A DNA stretch of 64,000 nucleotides from positions 310,001 to 374,000 of the forward strand of contig CAVTLA010000002.1 of assembly GCA_963735465.1 (NCBI GenBank), read 5' to 3'. Within the stretch, counting starts at the first letter, position 1, and each line of letters begins with the position of its first letter. Source of the DNA: DASZHJ01 sp963735465. GTDB lineage: Bacteria > Pseudomonadota > Alphaproteobacteria > ATCC43930 > CGMCC-115725. Below the pieces are notes generated by a model. That model was not told the origin of the DNA. It made no database searches and saw only the letters and a list, made by a program, of their open reading frames with translations. Both the position numbers and the translations under genes were made by a program. This document shows, one piece after another, positions 17,698-27,891 of this stretch.

Positions 17698-18570
17698 ATG
17701 ACCAGCGGAAAAGCGCTTCGGGACGGAATGGCCGAGAAGGGCCTCGTCCATATCATGGCGACCCACAGCCCGATCTCCGCCCGTCTCGCCGAGGAGGCGG
17801 GATTCGACGGGCTCTGGGCCAGCGGCTTCGAGCTCTCGGCGCTCTACGGCCTGCCGGACATGAGCATGGTGACGATGACCCAGCACCTGGAGATGCTCCG
17901 CTGCGTCACCGGGCGGTCGTCGCTGCCGGTCGTCGCCGACATCGACACCGGCTATGGCAACGCCCTCAACGTCATCCACGCCATCCGCGAGTACGAGCGC
18001 GCCGGCGCCGCGGCTGTCGTGATCGAGGACAAGACCTTTCCCAAGGTCACCAGCCTGGTGGCGGCGGGTCGCCAGGAGCTTGCCCGCCCGGAGGAATTCC
18101 AGGGCAAGATCGAGGCCGCGGTGGCGACGCGCCGGGACCCGGATTTCCTGGTGATCGCCCGGACCGAGGCGCTGATCGCCGGCCAGGGCGAGGCGGAGGC
18201 GCTGCGTCGTGCCGCCGCCTACGAGGAGGCCGGCGCCGACATGATCCTGATCCACTCCAAGAGCAAGACGCCGGACGAGGTCGAGAGCTTCGTCAAATCC
18301 TGGGGCGGCCGGGTCCCGATCGCCGTGGTGCCCACCGCCTACCCCGAGATGACCGCGCCCCGCATCCGGGCGCTGAAGAAGATCGGCATGGTGATCTACG
18401 GCAATCACGCCATCCGGGCCGCCGTCACGGCGATGAAGGATGTCTTTGCAGCAATCATCGCCGATGAGGGCATCCACAACGTCCAGAAGCGGATCGTCTC
18501 CGTCGAGGAGATCTTCCGGCTCCAGGGCATGGACGCGGCGAAGGCCGACGAGGCCAGGTTTCTGCGCTGA
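17698..18570 (+). CDS. pphA: phosphonopyruvate hydrolase (PEP mutase/isocitrate lyase superfamily)
   Basis: 290 residues of the PEP phosphomutase/isocitrate lyase superfamily. The active loop reads E-D-K-T-F-P-K-V-T-S: phosphonopyruvate hydrolase has threonine at the position where PEP mutase has asparagine. The A-S-G-F-E-L-S-A-L-Y-G segment, the D-I-D-T-G-Y-G-N metal motif, G-R-Q-E-L and the late V-I-Y-G-N-H-A-I-R-A-A-V stretch also fit the hydrolase. The enzyme splits phosphonopyruvate into pyruvate and phosphate, the last step of phosphonoalanine use; a phosphonoalanine transaminase is expected nearby, and the class III aminotransferase is only a remote candidate. Assignment from remembered family sequence, not a search. 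Confidence 0.82.
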   Translation: MTSGKALRDGMAEKGLVHIMATHSPISARLAEEAGFDGLWASGFELSALYGLPDMSMVTMTQHLEMLRCVTGRSSLPVVADIDTGYGNALNVIHAIREYERAGAAAVVIEDKTFPKVTSLVAAGRQELARPEEFQGKIEAAVATRRDPDFLVIARTEALIAGQGEAEALRRAAAYEEAGADMILIHSKSKTPDEVESFVKSWGGRVPIAVVPTAYPEMTAPRIRALKKIGMVIYGNHAIRAAVTAMKDVFAAIIADEGIHNVQKRIVSVEEIFRLQGMDAAKADEARFLR

Positions 18571-18741
18571 TTTCGGCTAAATCATTACGTTAGAAAGATA
18601 ATCCGCAAACGCGCGAGGGGTCGTTGATCTCGGCGTGGGGGTGATCTAAGTCATTGATGCCGCATCTTCCCCGACGGATTGTACCGGCGGCCGACCCCGG
18701 CCGGGTTCAGGGCTCCTCATCGCGACAAGGGCATTCCAAAC

Positions 18742-19959
18742 ATGGGTTCCTTCCAAGCGTTCTGCCGTCAGACCCTCGACGATATCCGGGTGCAGGGACG
18801 CTATCGCGAGTTCACCGCGCTGCAGAAGCAGGCGGAGCGCTTTCCTTATTACCGCCGGCCGGACGGAAGCGAGGTGCTGGTCTGGTCGTCGAACGACTAT
18901 CTCGCCATGGGCGGCCATCCCGTGGTGGTGCAGGCGGCCTGCGACGCCGCGCGCGAGATGGGCGCCGGCGCCGGCGGCACCCGCAACATCAGCGGCACCA
19001 GCCCGGCCCATGACGCGCTCGAGGCGGAGCTCGCGGCGTTGCACGGCAAGCCGGCGGCGCTGCTGTTCACGTCGGGATTCGTCTCCAACCAGGCGGCGCT
19101 CGCCACCATCCTGAACAGCCGCCCGGCAGGACCGGACGTGCTGTGGCAGGTGTTCTCCGACGCCAAGAACCACGCGTCGATGATCGCCGGCATCAAGGGC
19201 GCGCGCGCCAACGTCCAGATCTTCCGCCACAACGACATGGAGCACCTGGAGGCGTTGCTGCGCGCCGCGCCAGTAGGGCCGCCGAAGCTGATCGCCTTCG
19301 AGTTCGTCTATTCCATGGACGCGGACATCGCGCCGCTGGAGGCGATCTGCGACCTGGCGGAGCGCTTCGGCGCTTTCACCTACCTCGACGAGGTGCACGC
19401 GGTCGGCATGTACGGCGCTAACGGCGGCGGCGTGTCGGAGCGCGACGGCGTGGCGCATCGCATCGACATCATCGAGGGCACGCTGGCCAAGGCCTTCGGC
19501 TGCCACGGCGGCTATATCACCGGCGACGCCGACGTCATCGACTACGTGCGCTCGGTGGCGCCGGGCTTTATCTTCACGACCTCGCTGCCGCCGATGATCG
19601 CCGCGGCGGCGCTGGCGAGCGTGCGCCATGTGCGGGCGGATCACGCCCGGCGAGCGACGCTGATCGAGCGCACCGACGCGCTCAAGCGGGCGTTCGACGC
19701 CGCCGGCCTGCCGCGCATCCCCTCTGCCAGCCACATCGTGCCGCTCCATATCGGCGAGGCGGCGCTTTGCAAGGACATCAGCAAGCGGCTGCTGGACGAG
19801 TACGGCATGTACGCGACGCCGATCAACTATCCAACCGTGCCCCGCGGCGAGGAGCGTCTGCGCTTCACGCCGACGCCGAAGCACACGGACGAGATGATGG
19901 CGGCGCTGGTGGACGCGCTCTGCGCCATCCTGCGGCCGGTACAGCGCGCGGTGGCGTAG
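18742..19959 (+). CDS. hemA: 5-aminolevulinate synthase
   Basis: 405 residues, the usual length of alphaproteobacterial ALAS. Signatures: S-S-N-D-Y-L-A-M-G, the glycine-rich G-A-G-A-G-G-T-R-N-I-S-G-T, H-A-S-M-I-A-G-I, D-E-V-H-A-V-G-M-Y-G and the PLP lysine in T-L-A-K-A-F-G. It condenses glycine and succinyl-CoA to 5-aminolevulinate with loss of CO2, the first haem step in alphaproteobacteria. ATG at 18742 chosen because homologues start M-x-x-F-x-x-F-C-R; an upstream in-frame start at 18679 lacks conservation. The preceding 170 bases carry no gene and probably the promoter. Confidence 0.94.
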   Translation: MGSFQAFCRQTLDDIRVQGRYREFTALQKQAERFPYYRRPDGSEVLVWSSNDYLAMGGHPVVVQAACDAAREMGAGAGGTRNISGTSPAHDALEAELAALHGKPAALLFTSGFVSNQAALATILNSRPAGPDVLWQVFSDAKNHASMIAGIKGARANVQIFRHNDMEHLEALLRAAPVGPPKLIAFEFVYSMDADIAPLEAICDLAERFGAFTYLDEVHAVGMYGANGGGVSERDGVAHRIDIIEGTLAKAFGCHGGYITGDADVIDYVRSVAPGFIFTTSLPPMIAAAALASVRHVRADHARRATLIERTDALKRAFDAAGLPRIPSASHIVPLHIGEAALCKDISKRLLDEYGMYATPINYPTVPRGEERLRFTPTPKHTDEMMAALVDALCAILRPVQRAVA

Positions 19960-19987
19960 CGGCTCCGGAGCTCAGCCGGTGAGCCCT

Positions 19988-20016
19988 GCCGGCGCATGAG
20001 TTCGTCCTGCGCCGGC
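19988..20016. terminator. hairpin between convergent hemA and dps
   Basis: GCCGGCGCA and TGCGCCGGC form a perfect 9-base stem around an 11-base loop between two convergent stops. It lacks a T-run on either strand, so it is a bidirectional hairpin that may stop transcription weakly or protect 3' ends rather than a classic intrinsic terminator. Confidence 0.5.
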
Positions 20017-20036
20017 TGCCGGCTCTGCCGCCCGCC

Positions 20037-20549
20037 CTAACGGCGGGTGGACTCGAAGAGGAACCAGGTGCGCCGCTCCGCCTCGTCGATCCAGACCTCG
20101 ATCAGGCTGGTCGTGGCGACGTCGCCATACTCGTCGCAGACCGCGTGGGTCTCGCGCAGATGCAGGGTCAACTGCTTGTTGTCGTCGCGCAGCTCCGCCA
20201 GCATGTCGAGAGGCGTGACGAACTCCGCGTCATTGTCGAGGACGCGCTGCAGACGCGCGATTTGGCCGATGGAGCGCAGCGTCGTGCCGCCGATCTTGCG
20301 CGCACGCTCGGCGATCGCATCCGTCGTGGCGAATATCTGATCGCTCTGCTCATCGAGCAGCAGGTGATAGTCGCGGAAATGCTGGCCCGACATGTGCCAG
20401 TGAAAATTCTTCGTCTTGATGTAGAGCGCGAACATGTCGGCGAGCAGCGTCGTCAGCGCGGCGGAAATATCGCGAGTGGCATCGGACGACATGTCCGTCG
20501 GGGTCTTGAGCGGAGCCGCCTGCCTCGTCTTGGCTTCCGTGACACTCAT
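20037..20549 (-). CDS. dps: Dps family DNA-protection / ferritin-like protein
   Basis: 170 residues. The K-N-F-H-W-H-M-S-G segment near residue 50 and the D-Q-I-F-A-T-T-D-A-I-A-E-R-A-R-K-I-G-G stretch carry the Dps inter-subunit ferroxidase residues (H, D, E). Dps dodecamers oxidise and store iron and shield DNA during oxidative stress or starvation. The disordered, charged first 30 residues resemble N-terminal tails used for DNA contact. A GGAGG-type site lies just upstream of the ATG. Convergent with hemA. Confidence 0.9.
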   Translation of the reverse strand: MSVTEAKTRQAAPLKTPTDMSSDATRDISAALTTLLADMFALYIKTKNFHWHMSGQHFRDYHLLLDEQSDQIFATTDAIAERARKIGGTTLRSIGQIARLQRVLDNDAEFVTPLDMLAELRDDNKQLTLHLRETHAVCDEYGDVATTSLIEVWIDEAERRTWFLFESTRR

Positions 20550-20716
20550 TGCCGGTACCTCCTGTCAGTTTGTCGGGTCGCTTGGAATGGCGCTCACCAT
20601 GCACCGCATGGGACTGCACCGGCAACGGAGGTCGTCACCCGCGCCCGCGGATTTGCGCAATTTCACAACGGTCCGTCAAAATCCTGCGGCTGCCGTCGGC
20701 GCGGTGAGCTCTCCGA

Positions 20717-21613
20717 TCAAGCCAGGAGTGTTGATTTGGCGATGGCCTGGCGCGCGAGAGTGATGGATGTCCTGAGCCCATGCCCGGATTTGTCCGCCAG
20801 ATAGGCCGCGAAGAACCGCTGCCGGGGAATCTCCGGCTGCGCGCGCAGGATGCGGAGGCTTGACGCGCGAGGTTCCGTCGGCAGGATGGCGGTCGGCAGC
20901 ACCGTCACCCCGGCACCCACCGCCACCAGGCGCAGGATCACCGACAAGCTGTTGCAGGTGCTGACTCGCGTGGGATGCAGCCCCGCCGAGCCGAACCAGT
21001 TCTGCACCAAAGTCATCAGGTTTGCCGGCGCGGGATTCGTCAGGATGTCCTGGTCGACGAGATCCGCCGGCGTCACCAGCTTCGGCAGGCTGAGGCGCGC
21101 GCCGGCGATCCAGGCATGCTCCATCGTGCCCAGAAGTTCGGTGCGGACGTGCGGCTCGACGCTGGGATCCGCCAGGAAGGCCACGTCCAGCAGGCGCTCG
21201 TTGAGCTGCTCGCTCAGCACGCCGCTGTTGTCGACGGTGAGGGCGATCTCCAGGTCGGGGCGCGCCTCGCGGATCGACTGCAGCAGCTCCGGCATGCAGG
21301 TGAGCCCGAAACTGTCGGGCGCGCCCAGGCGCAGCTGACCGTGCAGGGGATCGTGCTGCATGGTCATCGAGCCGAATTCCTCGGCGATCGCGATCATGCG
21401 ATCGGCGCGCGGCAGCAGCGCCGCGCCCGCGCTGGTGAGACGCGTCCGCCGGCCGGCCCGCTCGAAGAGCCGGGCATCGAGGGCCTCCTCGAGGGCGCGG
21501 ATACGCAGGCTGATGGTCGGCTGCGTCAGGTTGAGGAAATCGGCCGCGCCACGGAAGCTGCCGAGACGCGCGATCCAGTAGAAGGCTTCGATCTGACCCA
21601 GGGTCGCTTTCAT
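20717..21613 (-). CDS. LysR family transcriptional regulator
   Basis: 298 residues. Helix-turn-helix in the first 60 residues (G-Q-I-E-A-F-Y-W-I-A-R-L-G-S-F-R-G-A-A, then L-T-Q-P-T-I-S-L-R-I-R-A-L-E), followed by a standard effector-binding domain. It is divergent from the CUT1 ABC importer and its downstream catabolic genes and probably controls them. A textbook LysR box sits one base upstream of its start codon, indicating autoregulation. Confidence 0.9.
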   Translation of the reverse strand: MKATLGQIEAFYWIARLGSFRGAADFLNLTQPTISLRIRALEEALDARLFERAGRRTRLTSAGAALLPRADRMIAIAEEFGSMTMQHDPLHGQLRLGAPDSFGLTCMPELLQSIREARPDLEIALTVDNSGVLSEQLNERLLDVAFLADPSVEPHVRTELLGTMEHAWIAGARLSLPKLVTPADLVDQDILTNPAPANLMTLVQNWFGSAGLHPTRVSTCNSLSVILRLVAVGAGVTVLPTAILPTEPRASSLRILRAQPEIPRQRFFAAYLADKSGHGLRTSITLARQAIAKSTLLA

Positions 21614-21614
21614 A

Positions 21615-21631
21615 GATAGGGAATTCTTATC
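21615..21631. promoter_or_regulatory. LysR-type operator (GATA-N9-TATC)
   Basis: A perfect dyad, GATA and TATC around GGGAATTCT, contains the T-N11-A core (T 21617, A 21629) of LysR-family boxes. It abuts the start codon of the minus-strand LysR gene and lies about 140 bases upstream of the sugar-binding-protein gene, the right place for autorepression and divergent activation. Confidence 0.6.
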
Positions 21632-21772
21632 GAAAATCGCGAATTAAATCAATTTGTTCAAAGCATGGCCTTTGGCTACCGTTCGCGAGCGCACAAAACC
21701 TTGCCGCGGGTTCGCCGCGGCAGCGGGGCGAAATGGCCGCGGGCGCGGCGGCAGCACGCGGGGGACGGCTCG

Positions 21773-23065
21773 ATGGTCTTGAAAAGCATTGCCAGGCTTG
21801 GTCTGTCGGCAGTCGCGCTGCTGCTCGCGGCCGGCGCCACGCCGAAAGCGCATGCCGAGGACGTGACGCTCAACGTCTGGAGCCACGAGGCCGACGAGGA
21901 CGCCAAGGTCGCGTTCCGCGAGAAGGCCGCGAAAAACCTCGAGGCGGCGCATCCCGGCGTGCACGTCAAGATCACCTGGTACGAGAAGAATCCGCTGCTG
22001 GCGGCGCTCAAGACCGCGCTGCCGGCGGGCCAGGGCCCCGACGTCTTCTATGTGGAGCCGGACTGGACCGAGTATGTGGAGGCCGGCTACCTGGCGCCCC
22101 TCGACGATCTCGTGAACTGGAACAACATCGAGCCCTGGGCGCGCGCGGTCTGGATGCACAACGGCAAGACCTACGGCATTCCCCAGGAGGCCTATACGAA
22201 CGAGATCTACTACAACAAGGATCTGCTGAAGAAGATCGGCGTCACGCTGCCGGCGAACGGGCAGCTCACCCAGGCGCAGTTCCTCGATCTCGTGAAGAAG
22301 GCCAAGGCCGCCGACATCGTGCCGATCGCCCAGGGCGTCGGCGATCGCCCCTTCCCCGGCGCCTACATCGTCGGCGAGGCGCTGCTGCGCAAGCTCGGCA
22401 AGGCCGACTACACCAAGCTGTGGACGGGCAAGCTGTCCTTCGAGGATCCGCGCGTCGTCGACGTCCTCAAATGGACCAAGGAACTCGTCGATGCCGGGGC
22501 CTATCCGAAGAACTTCATGACCCTGAAGCTCGGCGAGTCCCACTACTACTTCTATACGAAGCCCGGCGCGCTGATGCTGCCGATGGGAAGCTGGTACACC
22601 GGCCGCGCCTTCGTGCCGGTGGACAAGGGCGGCCAGCCCGCGGACTTCCCCCTCGGCATCATGCAGTTCCCGGCGATGGACGGCGGTGCCTGCAATCAGT
22701 GCAAGACGTCCGACGTCGGCGCCAGCTTCGCCATCAATGCCGCCAGCAAGAACAAGAAGCTCGCCGCCGAATATCTCGACGCCATGTCGACGCCCGAGAT
22801 GGGCAAGATGTGGATCGAGACGGTCTACCTGCAGACCGGCATCAAGGCCGACGTCAAATCCTTCACCGGTCCGCACGCCGCTTACTTCACCGAGCTGATG
22901 GATCGTCAGAAGGGCGAGGACTACTTCGTCGGCGGCCCGCTCGACCTCATGGCGGGCCAGTGCAAGGACAGCTTCAAGCAGGTGCTGAACAGCGGCTTCC
23001 CCGGCGGCTTGCTGACCGTGGAGCAGACGGCGAAGATGATGAATGCCGGTTGCTACAAGGGCTGA
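21773..23065 (+). CDS. CUT1-type ABC transporter extracellular solute-binding protein
   Basis: 430 residues with a Sec signal peptide (basic start, hydrophobic core residues 9-21, cleavage A-H-A near 27). The mature start V-T-L-N-V-W-S-H-E and the G-P-D-V-F-Y-V-E, G-I-P-Q-E-A-Y-T-N-E-I-Y-Y-N-K-D-L stretch are typical of cluster B (sugar/polyol/sn-glycerol-phosphate) binding proteins. Two cysteines close together (C-N-Q-C) near residue 305 could form a disulfide. ATG at 21773 chosen over an upstream in-frame ATG because the signal peptide starts here. First gene of a long operon; ligand unknown. Confidence 0.9.
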   Translation: MVLKSIARLGLSAVALLLAAGATPKAHAEDVTLNVWSHEADEDAKVAFREKAAKNLEAAHPGVHVKITWYEKNPLLAALKTALPAGQGPDVFYVEPDWTEYVEAGYLAPLDDLVNWNNIEPWARAVWMHNGKTYGIPQEAYTNEIYYNKDLLKKIGVTLPANGQLTQAQFLDLVKKAKAADIVPIAQGVGDRPFPGAYIVGEALLRKLGKADYTKLWTGKLSFEDPRVVDVLKWTKELVDAGAYPKNFMTLKLGESHYYFYTKPGALMLPMGSWYTGRAFVPVDKGGQPADFPLGIMQFPAMDGGACNQCKTSDVGASFAINAASKNKKLAAEYLDAMSTPEMGKMWIETVYLQTGIKADVKSFTGPHAAYFTELMDRQKGEDYFVGGPLDLMAGQCKDSFKQVLNSGFPGGLLTVEQTAKMMNAGCYKG

Positions 23066-24038
23066 TGGGGCGGGGGCTGGCCGCCGCGTGGCGGTAGGGG
23101 CGCGGCTCGCGCGGCTGGTGGGACGCCGGGAGCCGGGGGCGGAGGTGGACGCGCGCCGCGCGTCGCCCCGCACGCTCGTCATCTTCCTGGCACCGGCGCT
23201 CCTCCTCTATGCCGCCTTCATCGTCTATCCCGTGCTGCGCACGTTCTGGAACAGCCTGCACACGATCCGGCCGCAGAACGTCCAGGAGTTCGTCGGCTTC
23301 GCGAATTTCTCCGAACTCCTGACCGTCGACCCCGTGTTCTGGAAGGCGGTGGGCAACACCGCGATCTTCACCATCGTCGCCACCATTGCCGATGTGCTGG
23401 GCGGGCTCCTGCTCGCCCTCTGCCTGTTCTCCGGCGCGCCGATGGCGAAGCTGATGCGGGTGGTGTGGTTCACCCCGGTGCTGATGTCCTACGTCGTCGT
23501 CGGCGTCATCTGGGTGTGGATCTACGACTACGACTGGGGTCTCGCCAATCACATCCTGCGCTCCCTCGGCCTCGGCGCCTTCGAGCAATCCTGGCTCGGC
23601 GATCCCCATACCGCCCTCTGGTCGGTCATGGTGACCCATGTCTGGAAGTGGCTGGGCTTCAACATGATCATCTTCCTGGCCGCGCTCTATGCGCTGCCGG
23701 CGGAGGTGCTCGGCGCCGCGGAACTCGACAACTGCGGCTGGCTCGCCAAGCTCGTCTACATCATCATCCCCATGCTGCGGCCGACTATCGTGAACCTGAC
23801 GGTGCTCTCCTTCGTCGGCAAGATGATGATCTTCGACCTCGTCTGGATCATGACCGGCGGCGGTCCGCTCTGGTCCACCGAGACGGTCTCCACCTACGTC
23901 TACAAGCGCGCCTTCGACTGGAACACCTTCGATCTCGGATATCCCTCGGCAATCGCGGTGCTCTGGTTCGCCATCATCCTGGTCTTCGTCTTCGCCATGA
24001 CACATCTGCTGCGCCAGCGCGACCGCCTGGAGTTCTGA
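23043..24038 (+). CDS. CUT1-type ABC transporter permease (MalF/UgpA-like)
   Basis: About 331 residues with six membrane segments; the E-V-L-G-A-A-E-L-D-N-C-G-W loop is the EAA-type motif that docks the ATPase, and F-D-L-V-W-I-M-T-G-G-G-P-L is the typical late conserved block. The first 42 residues are Arg/Ala-rich and unlike homologues, so the true start may be the GTG at 23088, which lies in a G-rich ribosome-site context and avoids the 23-base overlap with the binding-protein gene. Confidence 0.88.
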   Translation: MPVATRADGAGAGRRVAVGARLARLVGRREPGAEVDARRASPRTLVIFLAPALLLYAAFIVYPVLRTFWNSLHTIRPQNVQEFVGFANFSELLTVDPVFWKAVGNTAIFTIVATIADVLGGLLLALCLFSGAPMAKLMRVVWFTPVLMSYVVVGVIWVWIYDYDWGLANHILRSLGLGAFEQSWLGDPHTALWSVMVTHVWKWLGFNMIIFLAALYALPAEVLGAAELDNCGWLAKLVYIIIPMLRPTIVNLTVLSFVGKMMIFDLVWIMTGGGPLWSTETVSTYVYKRAFDWNTFDLGYPSAIAVLWFAIILVFVFAMTHLLRQRDRLEF

Positions 24039-24043
24039 GGCCC

Positions 24044-24886
24044 GTGACCTCGCCGTCGCAATTCTGGCTGGGACACGTGCGGCGCTCGCCGCTGCTGCTG
24101 TTCGTGCTGCTCTATACGGTGATCTCCGGCGGTCCCTTCCTCTGGGTCGCGGTGATGTCGCTCCGCACGACGCCGGAGATCTTCGCCAGCCCCTACGCGC
24201 TCCCGGAGCGCCTGCATTGGGAGAAGTTCGCCGACGCCTGGACGCGGTCGAACTACAGCACCTACTTCTGGAACAGCACCATCGTCGTCGTGACCGCGGT
24301 AGTGCTGCTCACCATTATCGGCGCCATGGTCGCCCACTGCCTGGCGCGCTATCGCTTCCGCGGCAACCGCCTGGTCCGCTTCGTGATCCTCTCCGGCATG
24401 ATCCTGCCGCCGCAGCTCCTGATCCTGTCACTGTTCCAGATCCTGCTGGATTTCGGCCTCTACAACACGCTCACGGGCCTGACCCTGGTCTATGTCGCCG
24501 GCCAGCTCGCCATGACCGTCTATATCCTCGAGGGCTTCTTCGCCCAGATTCCCGCAGGACCTCTTCGACGCCGCGCGCATGGACGGCTATTCCGACTTGG
24601 AAATCTTCTGGCGGATCACGCTGCCGATCGGGGCGCCGGCGCTCTTCACCACGGTGACGCTCAATTTCATCATCCTCTGGAACGAGTTCCTCTACGCCGT
24701 GGTGCTGCTGACCGACGACGACAAGCGCACCCTGCCGCTCGGCATCATGCATTTCATGGGCAGCCACCAGCTCGACATCGGCATGCTCGCGACCGGGCTG
24801 ATGATCGCGATCGCGCCGGTGATCCTGCTCTACGCCTTCTTCTCGGAGACCATGATCAAGGGCATGACGGCGGGAGCGGTGCGCTG

Positions 24887-24887
<1 letters not shown>
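24044..24887 (+). CDS. CUT1-type ABC transporter permease (MalG/UgpE-like), frameshifted
   Basis: Removing one base near 24554 (CCC-G-CAG context) gives one 280-residue permease with six membrane segments. The shift falls inside the EAA loop: the first frame ends ...F-F-A-Q-I-P and the second resumes Q-D-L-F-D-A-A-R-M-D-G-Y-S-D, exactly the MalG consensus. The unshifted frame stays open straight into the ATPase gene, which is why the break is easy to miss. GTG start five bases after the previous stop; TGATG overlap with the ATPase gene. Confidence 0.85.
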
Positions 24888-26002
<1,115 letters not shown>

Positions 26003-26020
26003 CCTGTGAGGACGTCGGCC

Positions 26021-26854
26021 ATGCCGCACGCGAGAAGCATCGACACCCACGCGCACATCATCGATCCCCGGCGCTTTCCCTTCGATTCCGGCCCCGGCTA
26101 CAAGCCGAGCCCGGGGGAGACCGGCACAGCGGAGGATTATTGCGCGGTGCTGGACGCCCACGGCGTCAGCCATGCGCTCCTCATCCAGCCCAGCGGCTAC
26201 GGCTATGACAACACCGCGATCCTCGACGCGATGGTCCGCTTTCCGGGTCGCTTCAAGGCGATTGCGGTTGTCGATCCCGAGACGCCGGAAAAGGAGCTGC
26301 GGGCGCTGGCGGAGCGCGGCGTGGTCGGCGTGCGCTTCAACCTCGTGAGCTACCGCGCCGACGCCCTCGACGGCAAGGCGGGAGAACGATATCTCGCGCG
26401 CCTCAGAGATCTCGGCTGGTTTGCCCAGGTCTTCGCCGACGACGCCCAGTGGCCGGAGGTCGCCGCCCTCCTCCGCCGGAGCAGCGTGAAGGTGCTGGTG
26501 GATCATTTCGGCGTGCGCGATCTCGCCCGCGGCACCCACCAGCCCGGCTTCGCCGCGGTGCTGGCGCTCGGCCGCGACGGCAACGCGGCGGTCAAGCTCT
26601 CGGCACCGTTCCGCGTCTCGCGCCAGCCCGCGGATTTGGCTGATCTCGATCCCTACGCCGCGGCGCTTCTGGCGGCCTTTGGCAGCGACGGCTGCATCTG
26701 GGGCTCCGACTGGCCATTTCTCGGTCTGCCCGGCGGCTACCGCTACGACACCGCGCGACGCGCCGTCGAGCGCTGGCTCGTCGAGCCGACCCGGCGCGAC
26801 GCCGTCCTGTGGTCCAACGCCGCCCGCCTCTTCGGATTTGGAGGACAGTCATGA
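26021..26854 (+). CDS. amidohydrolase family 2 protein (2-pyrone-4,6-dicarboxylate lactonase-like)
   Basis: 277 residues of the TIM-barrel amidohydrolase_2 family: D-T-H-A-H-I-I-D near the N-terminus, V-K-V-L-V-D-H-F-G in the middle and G-S-D-W-P-F late provide the metal/acid residues. Members include LigI lactonase and other lactone or decarboxylase enzymes. ATG at 26021 has GAGGA eight bases upstream; the stop overlaps the next ATG. Its place after a sugar importer suggests hydrolysis of a sugar-acid lactone, which is inference only. Confidence 0.85.
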   Translation: MPHARSIDTHAHIIDPRRFPFDSGPGYKPSPGETGTAEDYCAVLDAHGVSHALLIQPSGYGYDNTAILDAMVRFPGRFKAIAVVDPETPEKELRALAERGVVGVRFNLVSYRADALDGKAGERYLARLRDLGWFAQVFADDAQWPEVAALLRRSSVKVLVDHFGVRDLARGTHQPGFAAVLALGRDGNAAVKLSAPFRVSRQPADLADLDPYAAALLAAFGSDGCIWGSDWPFLGLPGGYRYDTARRAVERWLVEPTRRDAVLWSNAARLFGFGGQS

Positions 26855-27891
26855 CCGACGCACGACGGACGCTGCCTATCAAAGTGGCCTGTGCCGGAGC
26901 CGGCATGATCAGCTGGTATCACCTCACGGGCTGGAAAAAGCTCGGCGCCCGCGTCGAGCTCGTCGCCATCTGCGATCCCGACGCTGGAGCCGCGAAGCGC
27001 CGCGCCGACGAGTTCGGCATCGCCCGGGTCTATAGCGGTCGCGAACAGATGCTGGCGGGCGAGACGATCCACGCCCTCGATGTCGCCTCGCCGCGGGAGA
27101 CCCACGCCGCCTGGGTCGAGGCGGCCGCGGCCCGCCGCATCGACGTCCTCTGCCAGAAACCGCTCACGCCGACGCTCGCGGAAGCGGAGGCGCTGGTGCG
27201 CCGGGTCGACGGCAAGTGCCGGCTGATGGTGCACGAGAACTGGCGGTTCCGCCCGTGGTACCGCGAGCTGCGCCGATGGATCGCGGCCGATGACCTGGGC
27301 GAGATCGTGCTGGCGCGCATGGCAATGATCAATTCCGGCTTTCTTCCGGACGAGACCGGCCGCCGGCCAGCCTTCGTCCGCCAGCCCTTCATGCAGCACG
27401 AGCGACGGCTGATGATGGCGGAGGTGCTGATCCACCATATCGACGTCATGCGGTATCTCTGCGGCGAGCTCCGCGTGGTTTCGGCCCGCGCCGGCCGCAC
27501 CCTCGCCGACGTTGCCGGCGAGACCTTCGCCGCGATCTCCCTGGAGAACGCCATGGGCGCGCCGGTCGAGGTCGTCGGCACCATGGCGGCGGCGGGCTAT
27601 CCGTCCCGGGCACCGGACCGGCTCGAGATCGTCGGCAGCAAGGCGAGCGCGATCTTCGAGGACAATATTCTCCACCTCGCCGGGCCGATCCGGCGCGAGA
27701 TCACCTATGACCACGACCATGGCTATCAGGCGAGCTTCGACGGCGTGATCGCGCATTTCATCGATTGCCTGGAATCAGGGGCGCCCTTCGAGACGGATCC
27801 CACCGATAATCTCGAGACGCTGCGCCTGGTCGAGCACGCCTATTGGGCGGCCGGCCGTCACCGGCAGTCCGGCAGGGGAGATGCGCCATGA
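26851..27891 (+). CDS. Gfo/Idh/MocA family oxidoreductase
   Basis: 346 residues. The N-terminal Rossmann fold starts I-K-V-A-C-A-G-A-G-M-I-S, followed by D-V-A-S-P-R-E-T-H and the C-Q-K-P-L segment (E-K-P in most relatives, so Glu is replaced by Gln). The catalytic-domain motif appears as A-E-V-L-I-H-H-I-D-V. Members oxidise sugars, inositols or related hydroxy acids with NAD(P). Coupled by four-base overlaps to both neighbours, so it acts in the same pathway as the importer. Confidence 0.88.
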   Translation: MTDARRTLPIKVACAGAGMISWYHLTGWKKLGARVELVAICDPDAGAAKRRADEFGIARVYSGREQMLAGETIHALDVASPRETHAAWVEAAAARRIDVLCQKPLTPTLAEAEALVRRVDGKCRLMVHENWRFRPWYRELRRWIAADDLGEIVLARMAMINSGFLPDETGRRPAFVRQPFMQHERRLMMAEVLIHHIDVMRYLCGELRVVSARAGRTLADVAGETFAAISLENAMGAPVEVVGTMAAAGYPSRAPDRLEIVGSKASAIFEDNILHLAGPIRREITYDHDHGYQASFDGVIAHFIDCLESGAPFETDPTDNLETLRLVEHAYWAAGRHRQSGRGDAP

